Below, in pieces: positions 25,605-34,388 of a stretch of 64,000 bases of DNA. The DNA lies in contig JANWUR010000009.1 in the NCBI GenBank assembly GCA_024958655.1, forward strand, positions 62,001 through 126,000. Reading direction: 5' to 3'. Position 1 is the first letter of the stretch; each line of letters opens with the position of its first letter. This stretch comes from Cyanobium sp. FGCU6. GTDB lineage: Bacteria; Cyanobacteriota; Cyanobacteriia; PCC-6307; Cyanobiaceae. Under the pieces are notes generated by a model that searched no databases, had not been told where the DNA came from, and saw only the letters and a program-made list of their open reading frames with translations. The translations under genes and the position numbers were made by a program.

Positions 25605-27638
25605 CTACCGTAAGACTCCTGTCGTTCTCAGTTTCCGAAGAATCACGTCACCAGCCATGAGGGCTGCTTCAACGGATGGATGTCCATTGCCATCGCGATA
25701 AAGCATGGTTCCATCCAGGCTCTGAAAAGTGCAACGATCTTGTGGGCAGAACAAAGGCATTAAATCAATGACAATCACTCCCTGACTTCTCTCCAGGCGG
25801 GCGAGTCCTCTGGTTAGTGGTGCCATCCTTGCAGTCGTGTATTGTTTGCTATGAAATAAGCATGGCCCGCCAAACCCATTGAACCATTGTTCTTGTGCCA
25901 CGTTTGGCATGCAACCTGATTCACGAATGAATGGAGTCGCGTTGATGATCGCAAGAGATTGGCCCCGAGCCTTGAGTTCTCGTCCTAGCGAAGCCAGGCC
26001 TGTATTGAGCTGAGCCAGAGTGGCCGATGCTGGCGCGTTGATGTCATGAGGCAGTAATAAGCCAAGTTCATTCACGATTAACACTATATCCCCCTTGTGT
26101 AATTGCAAAAGAAGATCAGGTACCACTTTGCTCCAGTAATAATCATTGGCTTTGGCCCATGGAGTCTTGTTGGCTATCTCTGCTACCGGAGATGAGCCAT
26201 AGCTTGCCACAATGATTACATCTGTCCTGCCTCCAGAAGTCAGTTTCGCAAGGCCAGGCACCATTGCTGCAGCAACGGAATTCCCTAGAACAAGGATCTT
26301 GCGATTTGAAGTAACATTACTACCAAGAGTGCAATCAGCACGATTAATCTTCTTGCCAACATCCTGATTGCTGGCAAGCAAGCAATCCTCCCCCATCCAG
26401 CCTTTGTTGCTGGTGCCTTGGATGCGATAGGGTGTTGAAAGTGCTGGTTGATTGACCAAACCCTTTATGGACTTATCGCCAGTATACAATGTTCTGTCTG
26501 GCAATATTCCTATTCCAATTTGAGCAGCGGAGGCTAAGGCAACCGAAATGAAGCCAATACGAATATCTCCAAGGGTTGTTTGAGACCAGTTAGCTTTCCT
26601 TAAAGGCTGTTCAATCCAGTAGTAGGATGCTAAAGAAAGAAGCAGAACTGCTGCCAATTGAAAGGGTGCCGTCCATGGATGAATACCTACCGTCCATCGA
26701 CTTATTACAAGTACACTCCAGTGCCAAAGGTACAGTGAATAAGATAGCAACCCTATTTTGCGAATGGGAGATACTGAAAGAATATTCGCAGCCAGTTGCC
26801 CTTTTTTAAGAGATCCAATGGCAAGCATGGTGAGTAAAGCAATCAAAATTGTATTCAGCACCTCTGCTTCTTTAGGGCGATTCAATACTGTAATAATTAG
26901 CCCAAGAAAGAGCAGAGACAGGATTGGTCTTAACCGTTGCAGCAACTGAGGTTGCCGTGAGCCTAAGGTGCCCAAAATGCTGATTACGCAACCCAAGCCG
27001 ATTTCCCAGAAGCGGTATGGTGTTAGAAAATATGCGGCCGAAGGATTTGTTTCATAAAAACTGATGAAAAGTAACAAGGAAGCAAGACTTAAAACAGTGA
27101 TGGCGAATAAAAGTCTGTTGACATTCTTCGCACTGTGTAGATTTCGCGTAACAAAAATCCAGAATAAAAATGGATAGAGAAGATAGAATTGCTCCTCAAC
27201 TCCAAGAGACCAAGTGTGAGTAAATCCATTAAGCTCATTCAGAGGTGAAAAGTATGAAAGTGATAGTGAATAAAGATAGATGTTTGACGCCCCAAAGATG
27301 CTTGTCAGCCCTGTTCGCAGCGTTACCCCAGGACTGGGATCAAATAAACATAAAATCAGGCTTGTTATCAATACACAGGCAATCAATGCAGGCAGTATGC
27401 GCTTGAAGCGGCGTGCATAAAATCCCTGAATAAAATCAACAAAGTTTTTGCAAGGCCTTCTGGTTAATGATTCGGTAATGACATAGCCGGATATTACAAA
27501 GAATATGTCAACACCAAGATACCCGGATGACAGTAAGCGGGAGTTGAAATGATTGATAATGACGGCTATGACAGCCAAGGCCCTTAGTCCGTCGATCTCA
27601 CTGCGATACGAAGCATTGGAACCATTAATGTGAGACAT
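25605..27638 (-). CDS. Acyltransferase-3 (OafA/YrhL-like) with C-terminal SGNH-like domain, copy 1
   Basis: A 677-residue membrane acyltransferase. Residues 1-350 have the acyltransferase-3 signature: EIDGLRALAVIAVIINHFN with the expected His30, GYLGVDIFFVISGYVIT, YARRFKRILPAL and HTWSLGVEEQFYLLYPF. About ten membrane helices are expected. A C-terminal extracytoplasmic SGNH-like domain begins near VLGNSVAAAMVPGL, where the usual GDS is GNS, and ends with DGNGHPSVEAAL. Such proteins O-acetylate surface polysaccharides. The gene is AT-rich relative to its neighbours and lies 5 bp downstream of a clear paralogue on the same strand. Confidence 0.9.
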   Translation of the reverse strand: MSHINGSNASYRSEIDGLRALAVIAVIINHFNSRLLSSGYLGVDIFFVISGYVITESLTRRPCKNFVDFIQGFYARRFKRILPALIACVLITSLILCLFDPSPGVTLRTGLTSIFGASNIYLYSLSLSYFSPLNELNGFTHTWSLGVEEQFYLLYPFLFWIFVTRNLHSAKNVNRLLFAITVLSLASLLLFISFYETNPSAAYFLTPYRFWEIGLGCVISILGTLGSRQPQLLQRLRPILSLLFLGLIITVLNRPKEAEVLNTILIALLTMLAIGSLKKGQLAANILSVSPIRKIGLLSYSLYLWHWSVLVISRWTVGIHPWTAPFQLAAVLLLSLASYYWIEQPLRKANWSQTTLGDIRIGFISVALASAAQIGIGILPDRTLYTGDKSIKGLVNQPALSTPYRIQGTSNKGWMGEDCLLASNQDVGKKINRADCTLGSNVTSNRKILVLGNSVAAAMVPGLAKLTSGGRTDVIIVASYGSSPVAEIANKTPWAKANDYYWSKVVPDLLLQLHKGDIVLIVNELGLLLPHDINAPASATLAQLNTGLASLGRELKARGQSLAIINATPFIRESGCMPNVAQEQWFNGFGGPCLFHSKQYTTARMAPLTRGLARLERSQGVIVIDLMPLFCPQDRCTFQSLDGTMLYRDGNGHPSVEAALMAGDVILRKLRTTGVLR

Positions 27639-27643
27639 ATATA

Positions 27644-29830
27644 CTACTGAATTCGGGGTGTTAATACTGATTTTACGTCAGACTTTGATGGCTGTTCCCT
27701 GCCTGGTTTGATGGCTGCTAACAGGGCGTCAAAGAAAAGGTCGTGACCGTAGGGGGTTAAGTGATGATCATCGCTATACAAAAATTTGTTTGCTTTTGTC
27801 AGGATGCATTTATTCTCGGAATTGCAGATATAAGGGCGCAGTGAAATATATTTGTGTGGAGACCATGATCCAGCGATGTGCTGCAAGTGGGAGTCAAGCT
27901 TAGTAAAATAAATTGAGAGTTGCCCATTGTTCAAGTCTAGATCTTCCTTGCGGTTCCATGCATTGAACCACTCGGGCCGCAAAGCCATCAACTCCTGTGT
28001 GGACAGTGTGGGATTGGGGCCAACCACCACTACCCTAGCCCCGCGTTCAGAAATTCTAGCAAGAAAGCTTTGTAATGCCTTGTCGTAGGCATCAGGCCTC
28101 GGCTGGGTATGACCGGTGGGATACCTAACATAGCTGCGATTGGGAAGATGTATTCTCAGCAGCACCACATCTCCTGGTCGCAGAGACTTCAGAAGCGCTG
28201 CCTCGAGAAGGTCTTCATCGATGTAGCGGCAGGATGGGAAGCTGGGATTGAAGATCAGGCTTGAACGCAGTGGGTAGGGGCAGCCATAGCCAAAGATGGC
28301 GCCAAAGCCATGGTCGGTTTTGACAGAAATCAGTGCTGCATGGGGGAGGAGTTTTTCTGCGAAGCTGTCGCCAACCACAATCAGGTTGGGCTTGGTGGTC
28401 CTCGCTTCCTCGGGTCCACGGATGCACTTCTGGATGAAGGGCTCATCGACAGGGCCCGTGAGTTGTCTGCTGTTTTGACCCAGAAGAAATGGGGTGATGT
28501 TGCAATCAAGCATGTGCTTGTCAGCCATCGACTTGGCGAGTAACAAGTCTTTGTCATTGCTTTTCGCTTCTACCACCCCCGAGACCATGCGCTTCTGTTC
28601 GGCTGCTCGCCCGCCGTTACCGAGAAAAAGCTTGCCTTCCAAGGGCCTGCCGAGCGTGATCAGTGCCACTATTCCTGCCAAAGTTGCCAACAGCCCCTTG
28701 ACCAAGGTCAGCCACTCAAAGCGGCTCCATTGGACATGCCTCAGTGGCTTCTCGATGCCGTAGTAGGAGATGGTGGCTAACACAATCATAATCAATAGCT
28801 GAAAAGGCCAAGTCCACCATTGAATGCCAATCGTCCATCGGCTAAGGCTGATAATCGACCAGTGCCAGAGATAAAGGGAATATGAAATCAAGCCAATCCA
28901 GACTGCGAGCGGGTTCGCCAGCAGTGACATGACTAATTGATTGGATCGGACTGTTGCGATCAGGATCGTTGTCAGTGCGATCACGGAAATGGTGGCGAAT
29001 ACTGCATGGTCCTGAGATGCATGAAAGACCAGAAAGAAGCCGATTACTGAAGCCAGGGGTAGGCCCGATCTAAGTCGCAGGCCCAGCTTTTTGGAGCCAT
29101 TGATTTTCTGCTCAGCAATCGCCAGCAGGCAGCCGCTTCCCAACTCCCAGAAACGAGCAGGCATCAAAAAATAAGCGGCGGATGCGTTAACCGCATAGGC
29201 GGCACTGAAGGCAATTAATGATATGACGGAAAGGGCAAATATGATAAAGAAGAGCTTTTTTTGGGCCTGGGGCTTGGTTTGATTGATATTCACTTGATCA
29301 CCTGCCCAGAAGCCAGCCACAAGGAGAAGTGCTGGAAAGATCAGGTAAAACTGCTCTTCAACTCCAAGCGACCATGTCTGGGTAAACATATTCATCTCGC
29401 TTGAGGGTGCAAAATAGTCGGTTGACTGAGAAAACAGGTAGAGATTGGAAAGCCCCAAAAGAGCGAAAAGCCCTGTCTGCAGCGAGACTCCTGGAGCGGG
29501 GTCAAAAAAGCAAGCAATGATCGCCGTCACGACAACGCAGAACACAAGCGCCGGCACGAGCCTTTTGATGCGGCGTGCATAGAAGCCGACGATTCCCTGG
29601 CGAAATGACTGCTGCTTCCGCTTGAGTAGCGACTTGGTGATCACGTAACCTGAAATCACAAAGAAGATGTCTACTCCGAGGTAGCCACTTGGAAGCAGGC
29701 TGGCATTGAAATGGTTAATGATGACTGCGATTAACGCCAGTGCACGCAAGCCATCCACTTCCGGCCTGTATGTAGCTCCTGAGGCCTCTGGGCTAACCTG
29801 TTCAAGCCTGATTGGTGAAGTCATTGACAT
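27644..29830 (-). CDS. Acyltransferase-3 (OafA/YrhL-like) with C-terminal SGNH domain, copy 2
   Basis: A 728-residue paralogue of the preceding protein, with the same order of motifs: EVDGLRALALIAVIINHFN, GYLGVDIFFVISGYVIT, YARRIKRLVPALVF, TQTWSLGVEEQFYLIFP. The C-terminal SGNH domain is complete by eye: nucleophile GDSFAEKLLPH and the late DDHHLTPYGHDLF carrying the Asp/His pair. It should acylate a sugar on the outer face of the membrane. The gene is AT-rich. The ATG at 29830 is 47 bp downstream of the anbu gene end, all on the minus strand. Confidence 0.91.
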   Translation of the reverse strand: MSMTSPIRLEQVSPEASGATYRPEVDGLRALALIAVIINHFNASLLPSGYLGVDIFFVISGYVITKSLLKRKQQSFRQGIVGFYARRIKRLVPALVFCVVVTAIIACFFDPAPGVSLQTGLFALLGLSNLYLFSQSTDYFAPSSEMNMFTQTWSLGVEEQFYLIFPALLLVAGFWAGDQVNINQTKPQAQKKLFFIIFALSVISLIAFSAAYAVNASAAYFLMPARFWELGSGCLLAIAEQKINGSKKLGLRLRSGLPLASVIGFFLVFHASQDHAVFATISVIALTTILIATVRSNQLVMSLLANPLAVWIGLISYSLYLWHWSIISLSRWTIGIQWWTWPFQLLIMIVLATISYYGIEKPLRHVQWSRFEWLTLVKGLLATLAGIVALITLGRPLEGKLFLGNGGRAAEQKRMVSGVVEAKSNDKDLLLAKSMADKHMLDCNITPFLLGQNSRQLTGPVDEPFIQKCIRGPEEARTTKPNLIVVGDSFAEKLLPHAALISVKTDHGFGAIFGYGCPYPLRSSLIFNPSFPSCRYIDEDLLEAALLKSLRPGDVVLLRIHLPNRSYVRYPTGHTQPRPDAYDKALQSFLARISERGARVVVVGPNPTLSTQELMALRPEWFNAWNRKEDLDLNNGQLSIYFTKLDSHLQHIAGSWSPHKYISLRPYICNSENKCILTKANKFLYSDDHHLTPYGHDLFFDALLAAIKPGREQPSKSDVKSVLTPRIQ

Positions 29831-29876
29831 TTGATCGTTGTTTGTTGCCGGCTTGCTGAGCGCTCCTGCTGGCGCC

Positions 29877-30650
29877 TCAGAGCGGATCCTCCTCCCAGCT
29901 GAAACGAGGCAGCTTCGCGATCGCTTCCTTCATGTTGCGGGCCCAGATCTCCATGGAGCGAACCACCTGGCTGTCATCCTTCTCCAGCTTGAGTCGGCGT
30001 GAAACCCGCCGTTCATTGGCGGGCACCAGGGCAATCTCGAACGGTGGGCCCACCGTGAGATTGGAACGGCGCGTGACGATCTGCGACACCAGGCAGAGGC
30101 GGGCCGCATCCTCCAGCGAAAGGTCGGGATGGCCCACATAGTCGAGCGGTGGCTTGCCGTACTTGCTCTCGCCGATCTGCAGGAACGGGGTCTCCTTGGT
30201 GGCCATCACGGCGTTGCCCTGCGGATAGATCAGATAGAGGCCATGTCGCTCCTCACCGATCTGACCCCCGAGGATGAAGCTGGCTTCGCCCGTGGCCCCG
30301 GTTTCCCGCAGCGAGATCGCGTACTGGCGCTGGACAGCCACGCTGAGCTGTCCCACATAGTCGGCGGCCTCAAACAGATAGCGGGCGCTGCGCAGATCGG
30401 GAACGGCCGCCCCGTCCTCCTTCGTCGGCGGGGGAGGAGACTCGCGATCGAGGTCGCGGCGGATGCGGTTGAGCACGGCCTGGGTGGTGCCCAGGTTCCC
30501 GGCGGCCATCAGCACGAACAACCTGTCGGCGGCCGGCTGGAAGACATGCATCTTGCTGTAGGTGGAGATGTAATCCACCCCGGCATTGGTGCGGGAATCA
30601 GAAGCGAAAACAAGCCCCTTCTCCAACAGAAAGGCAACGCAGTAAGTCAT
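29877..30650 (-). CDS. Anbu-like proteasome-type peptidase
   Basis: This 257-residue protein matches the Anbu (bacterial proteasome homologue) family: MTYCVAFLLEKGLVFASDSRTNAGVDYIS with Thr2 as the expected N-terminal nucleophile after Met removal, KMHVFQPAADRLFVLMAAGNLG, and ATGEASFILGGQIGEERHGLYLIYPQGN. Anbu subunits self-assemble into rings or helices. In other bacteria anbu usually sits with alpha-E, transglutaminase-like and ATP-grasp genes; here it lies 11 bp downstream of hrcA instead. Confidence 0.9.
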   Translation of the reverse strand: MTYCVAFLLEKGLVFASDSRTNAGVDYISTYSKMHVFQPAADRLFVLMAAGNLGTTQAVLNRIRRDLDRESPPPPTKEDGAAVPDLRSARYLFEAADYVGQLSVAVQRQYAISLRETGATGEASFILGGQIGEERHGLYLIYPQGNAVMATKETPFLQIGESKYGKPPLDYVGHPDLSLEDAARLCLVSQIVTRRSNLTVGPPFEIALVPANERRVSRRLKLEKDDSQVVRSMEIWARNMKEAIAKLPRFSWEEDPL

Positions 30651-30661
30651 CGGGTGGGGCC

Positions 30662-31663
30662 TCAGCTCAGCAGCCGCTGCAGGATCGTGGCCACCGACCG
30701 CACCGCCGAGCGGGCTGTGGCATAGGCCATGCGCATCGGGCCCACCAGCGCCACCTGGCCCTCACCGCCGTCGCCGGTGCGATAGGTGGCCTGCACCACG
30801 CTGCACTGCCCGAGCGCCGGCTCGGGATGCTCGCTGCCGATCCAGATCGCCTCCCCCGGTCCCAGAACCTGCTCGGGCTGCTTCTCGACCAACTGCACCA
30901 GTGGCAGCAGGGTGGAAGTGCGGCCGAACTCCGGCTGGCCCAGCAGGCCTCCCAGCCCGGCCGCCACCACGCCATCGGGGGCGTTGGCGCCGCTTCTGGC
31001 GTGGTTCTCCAGCGCCTGGCGCAGCAGGTCACCGCTGCCCCGCAGTTCCGCCGGCATCCGATCCCAGGAGATGCTGCCTGGCCGCCCCTGGCCCAACTGG
31101 CCGTTCGTCCAGCGCTCCAGCACCGGCAGGGTGTCGACCCCGCCACGGGGGAGCCGCAGGTTGAGGCTGGTGGTCAGGGCCGGGCCCTGGACCAGAAACA
31201 CCAGCAGCCGCTCGGCGCTGGCCACCAGCCGGATCTCCTGGAGCTCCGGCCGCTGCCGCCGCGGCCGGGTGATCAGGCTCAGCAGACCCGTGAAGTCGGC
31301 GAGGCGGCGGGCCAGATGCAGCAGCAGATCATCGAGGGCAGCCCACTGCAGGCTGAGGCCGGCCAGTTCGCGATCGAGCTGGAGGGCCGCCGAGCCGGGG
31401 GCCGGCAGAAGCCGGTCCACGTAGTGGCGGTACCCGAGCTGGCTGGGGATCCGACCGGCAGAGGTGTGGGGCTGGGTCAGCAGACCGCGCAGCTCCAGTG
31501 CCCCCATCGCCGAACGCACGGTGGCGGGGCTGGCGGGCAGGCCGAAGCGGCGCACCAGCGTGGTGCTGCCCACTGGCTCCATGGTGTCGACGTAATGCCG
31601 CACCGTGGCCTGGAGCACCTCCTGTTGTCGGCGCGGCAGCGACTCCACGGCGGTGGGCAACAC
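30662..31663 (-). CDS. hrcA: Heat-inducible transcription repressor HrcA
   Basis: HrcA represses groE and sometimes dnaK operons by binding the CIRCE inverted repeat, and it depends on GroEL for folding. The N-terminal winged helix LPRRQQEVLQATVRHYVDTMEPVGSTTLVRRFGLPASPATVRSAMGALELRGLLTQPHTSAGRIPSQLGYRHYVD is diagnostic. Length is 333 residues from the GTG at 31663. It is probably cotranscribed with the downstream anbu gene. No CIRCE element was spotted in the 84 bp upstream. Confidence 0.94.
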   Translation of the reverse strand: MLPTAVESLPRRQQEVLQATVRHYVDTMEPVGSTTLVRRFGLPASPATVRSAMGALELRGLLTQPHTSAGRIPSQLGYRHYVDRLLPAPGSAALQLDRELAGLSLQWAALDDLLLHLARRLADFTGLLSLITRPRRQRPELQEIRLVASAERLLVFLVQGPALTTSLNLRLPRGGVDTLPVLERWTNGQLGQGRPGSISWDRMPAELRGSGDLLRQALENHARSGANAPDGVVAAGLGGLLGQPEFGRTSTLLPLVQLVEKQPEQVLGPGEAIWIGSEHPEPALGQCSVVQATYRTGDGGEGQVALVGPMRMAYATARSAVRSVATILQRLLS

Positions 31664-31747
31664 GCGGAAAACTGCTGGATCGTAGGGACAAGACGATCGG
31701 CTTCGCTGGGGGGGAGACCGTCCCGTTCACCGGATCAGTCGCGGGTC

Positions 31748-32092
31748 TCAGTAGCGGGGCACCGACGGGTCGGCCTCCACGCTCCAGGCGTCGATGCCGC
31801 CCTGCAGGTTCCACACCTCTTCATAGCCGTGCTCCTGGATCAGCCAGCAGCCGAAGTTCCAGCTGCGCACCCCCGCATGGCAGAGCACCGCGACCGGTCG
31901 CTCCCGGTCCAGCCGTTCGTTCACCGTGGCGATCCACTCGGTGGAACGGCTCAGGGGCAGATGCACCACGGCGTGGGGCAGTCGGGCCATCGTCAGCTCC
32001 TGCTCCTCCCGCACATCCACCAGCTGGATCGGCTCGCCCCGCTCCAGCCGCTCTTGGAGGTCGAGGGCGCGGATCGATCGGGGCTGGCTCAT
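31748..32092 (-). CDS. Rhodanese-domain protein
   Basis: A single rhodanese domain of 114 residues. It shows PIQLVDVREEQELTMARLPHAVVHLPLS, the catalytic cysteine Cys71 in VLCHAGVRSWN (loop CHAGVR), and the closing NLQGGIDAWS. Single-domain rhodaneses carry persulfide sulfur. The ATG at 32092 matches the start of the domain and lies 55 bp from the divergent DUF3352 gene. Confidence 0.92.
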   Translation of the reverse strand: MSQPRSIRALDLQERLERGEPIQLVDVREEQELTMARLPHAVVHLPLSRSTEWIATVNERLDRERPVAVLCHAGVRSWNFGCWLIQEHGYEEVWNLQGGIDAWSVEADPSVPRY

Positions 32093-32147
32093 GGGAGGCG
32101 GGGCTGCGTCGGCGGGGGCAGGATGGAGTCCATCCTGATGGAGATGC

Positions 32148-33761
32148 ATGAAGGCCCGCCCGTTCCTCGCGGTGCTGCTGGCGGTTGTGGTGGCCGTCCT
32201 CGGTCTCGGGCTCGGCGGTTGGTGGCTGGTCTGGCAGCGCAGCCCCCTGCAGTTGGCCCGTCGGCCCCTGGACGCGCCGCGCGCCGCCCGCTTCGTGCCC
32301 CGCCAGGCCCCCCTCGCCCTCTACCTTTTCACCGACGGGGAGGAGCCCGTGGCCTATGCCCGGGCCGTCGCCGACGGCCGCCGCCGCCGCGAGGCCGCTG
32401 ACGCTGTCGCCCGGCTACGGGACGGGGCCTTTGCCGCCGCGGGCCTCGACTACCCCAACGAACTGGCGGGTTGGCTCGATGCGCCCGTTGGCCTCGCCCT
32501 GTTCGACGCTCCCTCCCCGGGGGTGCAGGACCCTGAGGCGTCGTCCGGGGCCGGGGGCTGGCTGCTCGTGCTCGGCAGCCGCGACGAGGACGGGGCCCGC
32601 CGCTTCCTCCAACGCTTCTGGCAGACCCGCAGCCTGGCCGGCACCGATCTGCAGGTGAGCCGCTATCGGGGCATGGGCCTGATCAGCGGTCGCGGCGCCC
32701 TGGTGGGCCAGAAACCGATGCCCCTGGCTACGGCCCTGGTCGACGACGACCTGGTGCTGATCGCCTCGGGTCGGGGCATTCTCGAGCAGGCGCTCGATGT
32801 GTCCCAGATCGACGAACTGAACCAGGCAGGACAGCCTGGCTTCGCCGGCAGCCTCGAGCAGCTCGGGCCGGCCGCAGCCCTGCTGCTCGCCCGCCCCCAG
32901 GCGATCGAGCACTGGCTGGGCCTGGCTCTGCCGGATGACCCGGCGGATCGGCCCACCCGTCTGATCGCGGCGCTGCGGCCGGAAGGCCGTGGTCTGGCGC
33001 TGCGGGGGCGGCTGGATCTCTCCACCCCGCTGCCGCCCGCTTCCACCCTCCCGGTGGGCCGGCGTGAGGCCCTGCTGGCCGGCCGCCGCGGCGATGCCGC
33101 CAGCCTGGCGTTGCTGCACGACCCCGCCGGTCTGGTTCAGGTGCCCCTCCTGGCCCCCCTGCTGTCCCGCTCCCTCGCTCCGGTCGCCGCGGCGGCGGCG
33201 GGTCCCCTGCCGGCCCTTGTGGCGGGCGCCGATCGCGGTGCCCTGCTGGCGGCTGATGGCGGCGATGGGTGGTTGCTGGGCACAGCCGGCGACCAACCCG
33301 ACCCGGCTGCCCTGGAGGCCCCACTGGCGGCGGAGGGCCTGATTCCAGCGCCAGTGGAACTCGCGGATCACTCCCTGCTGGTCTGGACCCGCCTGGCCGC
33401 GACCACCCGGGGTTCCCGCCGCGGGGTAGACGACAGCCTGCAGGCCTCCCTGGCCGGATGGCGGACCGTGGAGAACGGACTGGCCTGGTGGGGTGGGCGT
33501 CTCGAACTGCTGGATGCCCGCACCGGTGCGGAGGGCGGGCGGCGCACGCGTCAGCTCGAGGAGCTGGACCGGCCTTCGGCTCCCTTCCAGTGGGCCCTCG
33601 CCCCGGCCCCGGCGCGTGCTCTGCTCCATGATCTGTCCCCCTGGCGGTTGCTCGGCGTCCTCGCCGGCGGCAGCTTCGAAGACCCTGTGCAGGGACTGGC
33701 CCTCGCCATCGAGCCGGAGGGCGCCGGCCTCCGGCTCGATGGCCGGATCGATTTCGACTGA
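32148..33761 (+). CDS. DUF3352 family membrane-anchored protein
   Basis: This 537-residue protein starts with a hydrophobic anchor (FLAVLLAVVVAVLGLGLGGWWLVW) followed by a large, probably periplasmic domain. RFVPRQAPLALYLFTD and LLVLGSRDEDGARRFLQRFW are typical of the cyanobacterial DUF3352 group, whose function is unknown. It precedes sixA by 6 bp and so is likely in one operon with it. Confidence 0.8.
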   Translation: MKARPFLAVLLAVVVAVLGLGLGGWWLVWQRSPLQLARRPLDAPRAARFVPRQAPLALYLFTDGEEPVAYARAVADGRRRREAADAVARLRDGAFAAAGLDYPNELAGWLDAPVGLALFDAPSPGVQDPEASSGAGGWLLVLGSRDEDGARRFLQRFWQTRSLAGTDLQVSRYRGMGLISGRGALVGQKPMPLATALVDDDLVLIASGRGILEQALDVSQIDELNQAGQPGFAGSLEQLGPAAALLLARPQAIEHWLGLALPDDPADRPTRLIAALRPEGRGLALRGRLDLSTPLPPASTLPVGRREALLAGRRGDAASLALLHDPAGLVQVPLLAPLLSRSLAPVAAAAAGPLPALVAGADRGALLAADGGDGWLLGTAGDQPDPAALEAPLAAEGLIPAPVELADHSLLVWTRLAATTRGSRRGVDDSLQASLAGWRTVENGLAWWGGRLELLDARTGAEGGRRTRQLEELDRPSAPFQWALAPAPARALLHDLSPWRLLGVLAGGSFEDPVQGLALAIEPEGAGLRLDGRIDFD

Positions 33762-33767
33762 ACCCCC

Positions 33768-34286
33768 ATGGCCGCCGACCTGCTGCTCCTGCGCCACGGC
33801 ATCGCCATCGAGCGCAGTCCCTCCAGGCCCGATGACGGCCGCGAGCTCACCGAGGCCGGTCGGCGGCGCACCCGGGCGGTCCTCGACCGGCTGGTGGACT
33901 CGGGATTGCGGGCCGACCGCCTGCTGGCCAGCCCCCTCGCCCGGGCCCGCCAGACCGCTGAGCTGGCGGTGGCCGCGGGCCTGGCTCCCAGGCTGGAACT
34001 GGCGGAGGCCCTGGCCCCCGGGGGGGATCCCCTCCCCCTGATCGGCACCTGGTTGGCAGAGCTGGGCGTCACCGGCGTCGGCCGGCGCCGGCTGGCCCTG
34101 GTGGGCCATGAACCGGATCTGGGCCTGCTGGTGGCCCATCTGATCGGTGCCGTGCCTGGATCGATCGATCTGCGCAAGGCCGGCGTCGCCGTGCTGCGCC
34201 TGCCCGGGCCCGCCACCTCGGGGCTTGCAGGGCGGGCCCGGTTGCGGCTGTTGCTGGCCCCCCGCCTGCTGCTGGCGGGGGTCTGA
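33768..34286 (+). CDS. sixA: SixA-type phosphohistidine phosphatase
   Basis: A histidine-phosphatase-superfamily protein of 172 residues. The phosphate-accepting His10 is in LLLLRHGIAIE, followed by SPLARARQTAELA and a second histidine in LALVGHEPDLGLL. SixA proteins remove phosphate from phosphohistidine of phosphorelay or phosphotransfer proteins. The short size fits SixA rather than phosphoglycerate mutase. Confidence 0.86.
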   Translation: MAADLLLLRHGIAIERSPSRPDDGRELTEAGRRRTRAVLDRLVDSGLRADRLLASPLARARQTAELAVAAGLAPRLELAEALAPGGDPLPLIGTWLAELGVTGVGRRRLALVGHEPDLGLLVAHLIGAVPGSIDLRKAGVAVLRLPGPATSGLAGRARLRLLLAPRLLLAGV

Positions 34287-34388
34287 GGCCGGAGCTGTCG
34301 CTGGGAGAGCGCACAGAACCCGGCAGCCAGCGCTACGGCGCTGGGGCAAGGCGCCCACCTAGGTTCTCGGAAGCTCTCAGCCTTTGGT

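Noticed and set aside
32415-34358. 647-codon minus-strand frame opposite the DUF3352 and sixA genes
   Set aside because: Low-complexity Gln/Gly-rich translation, antisense to two supported genes.
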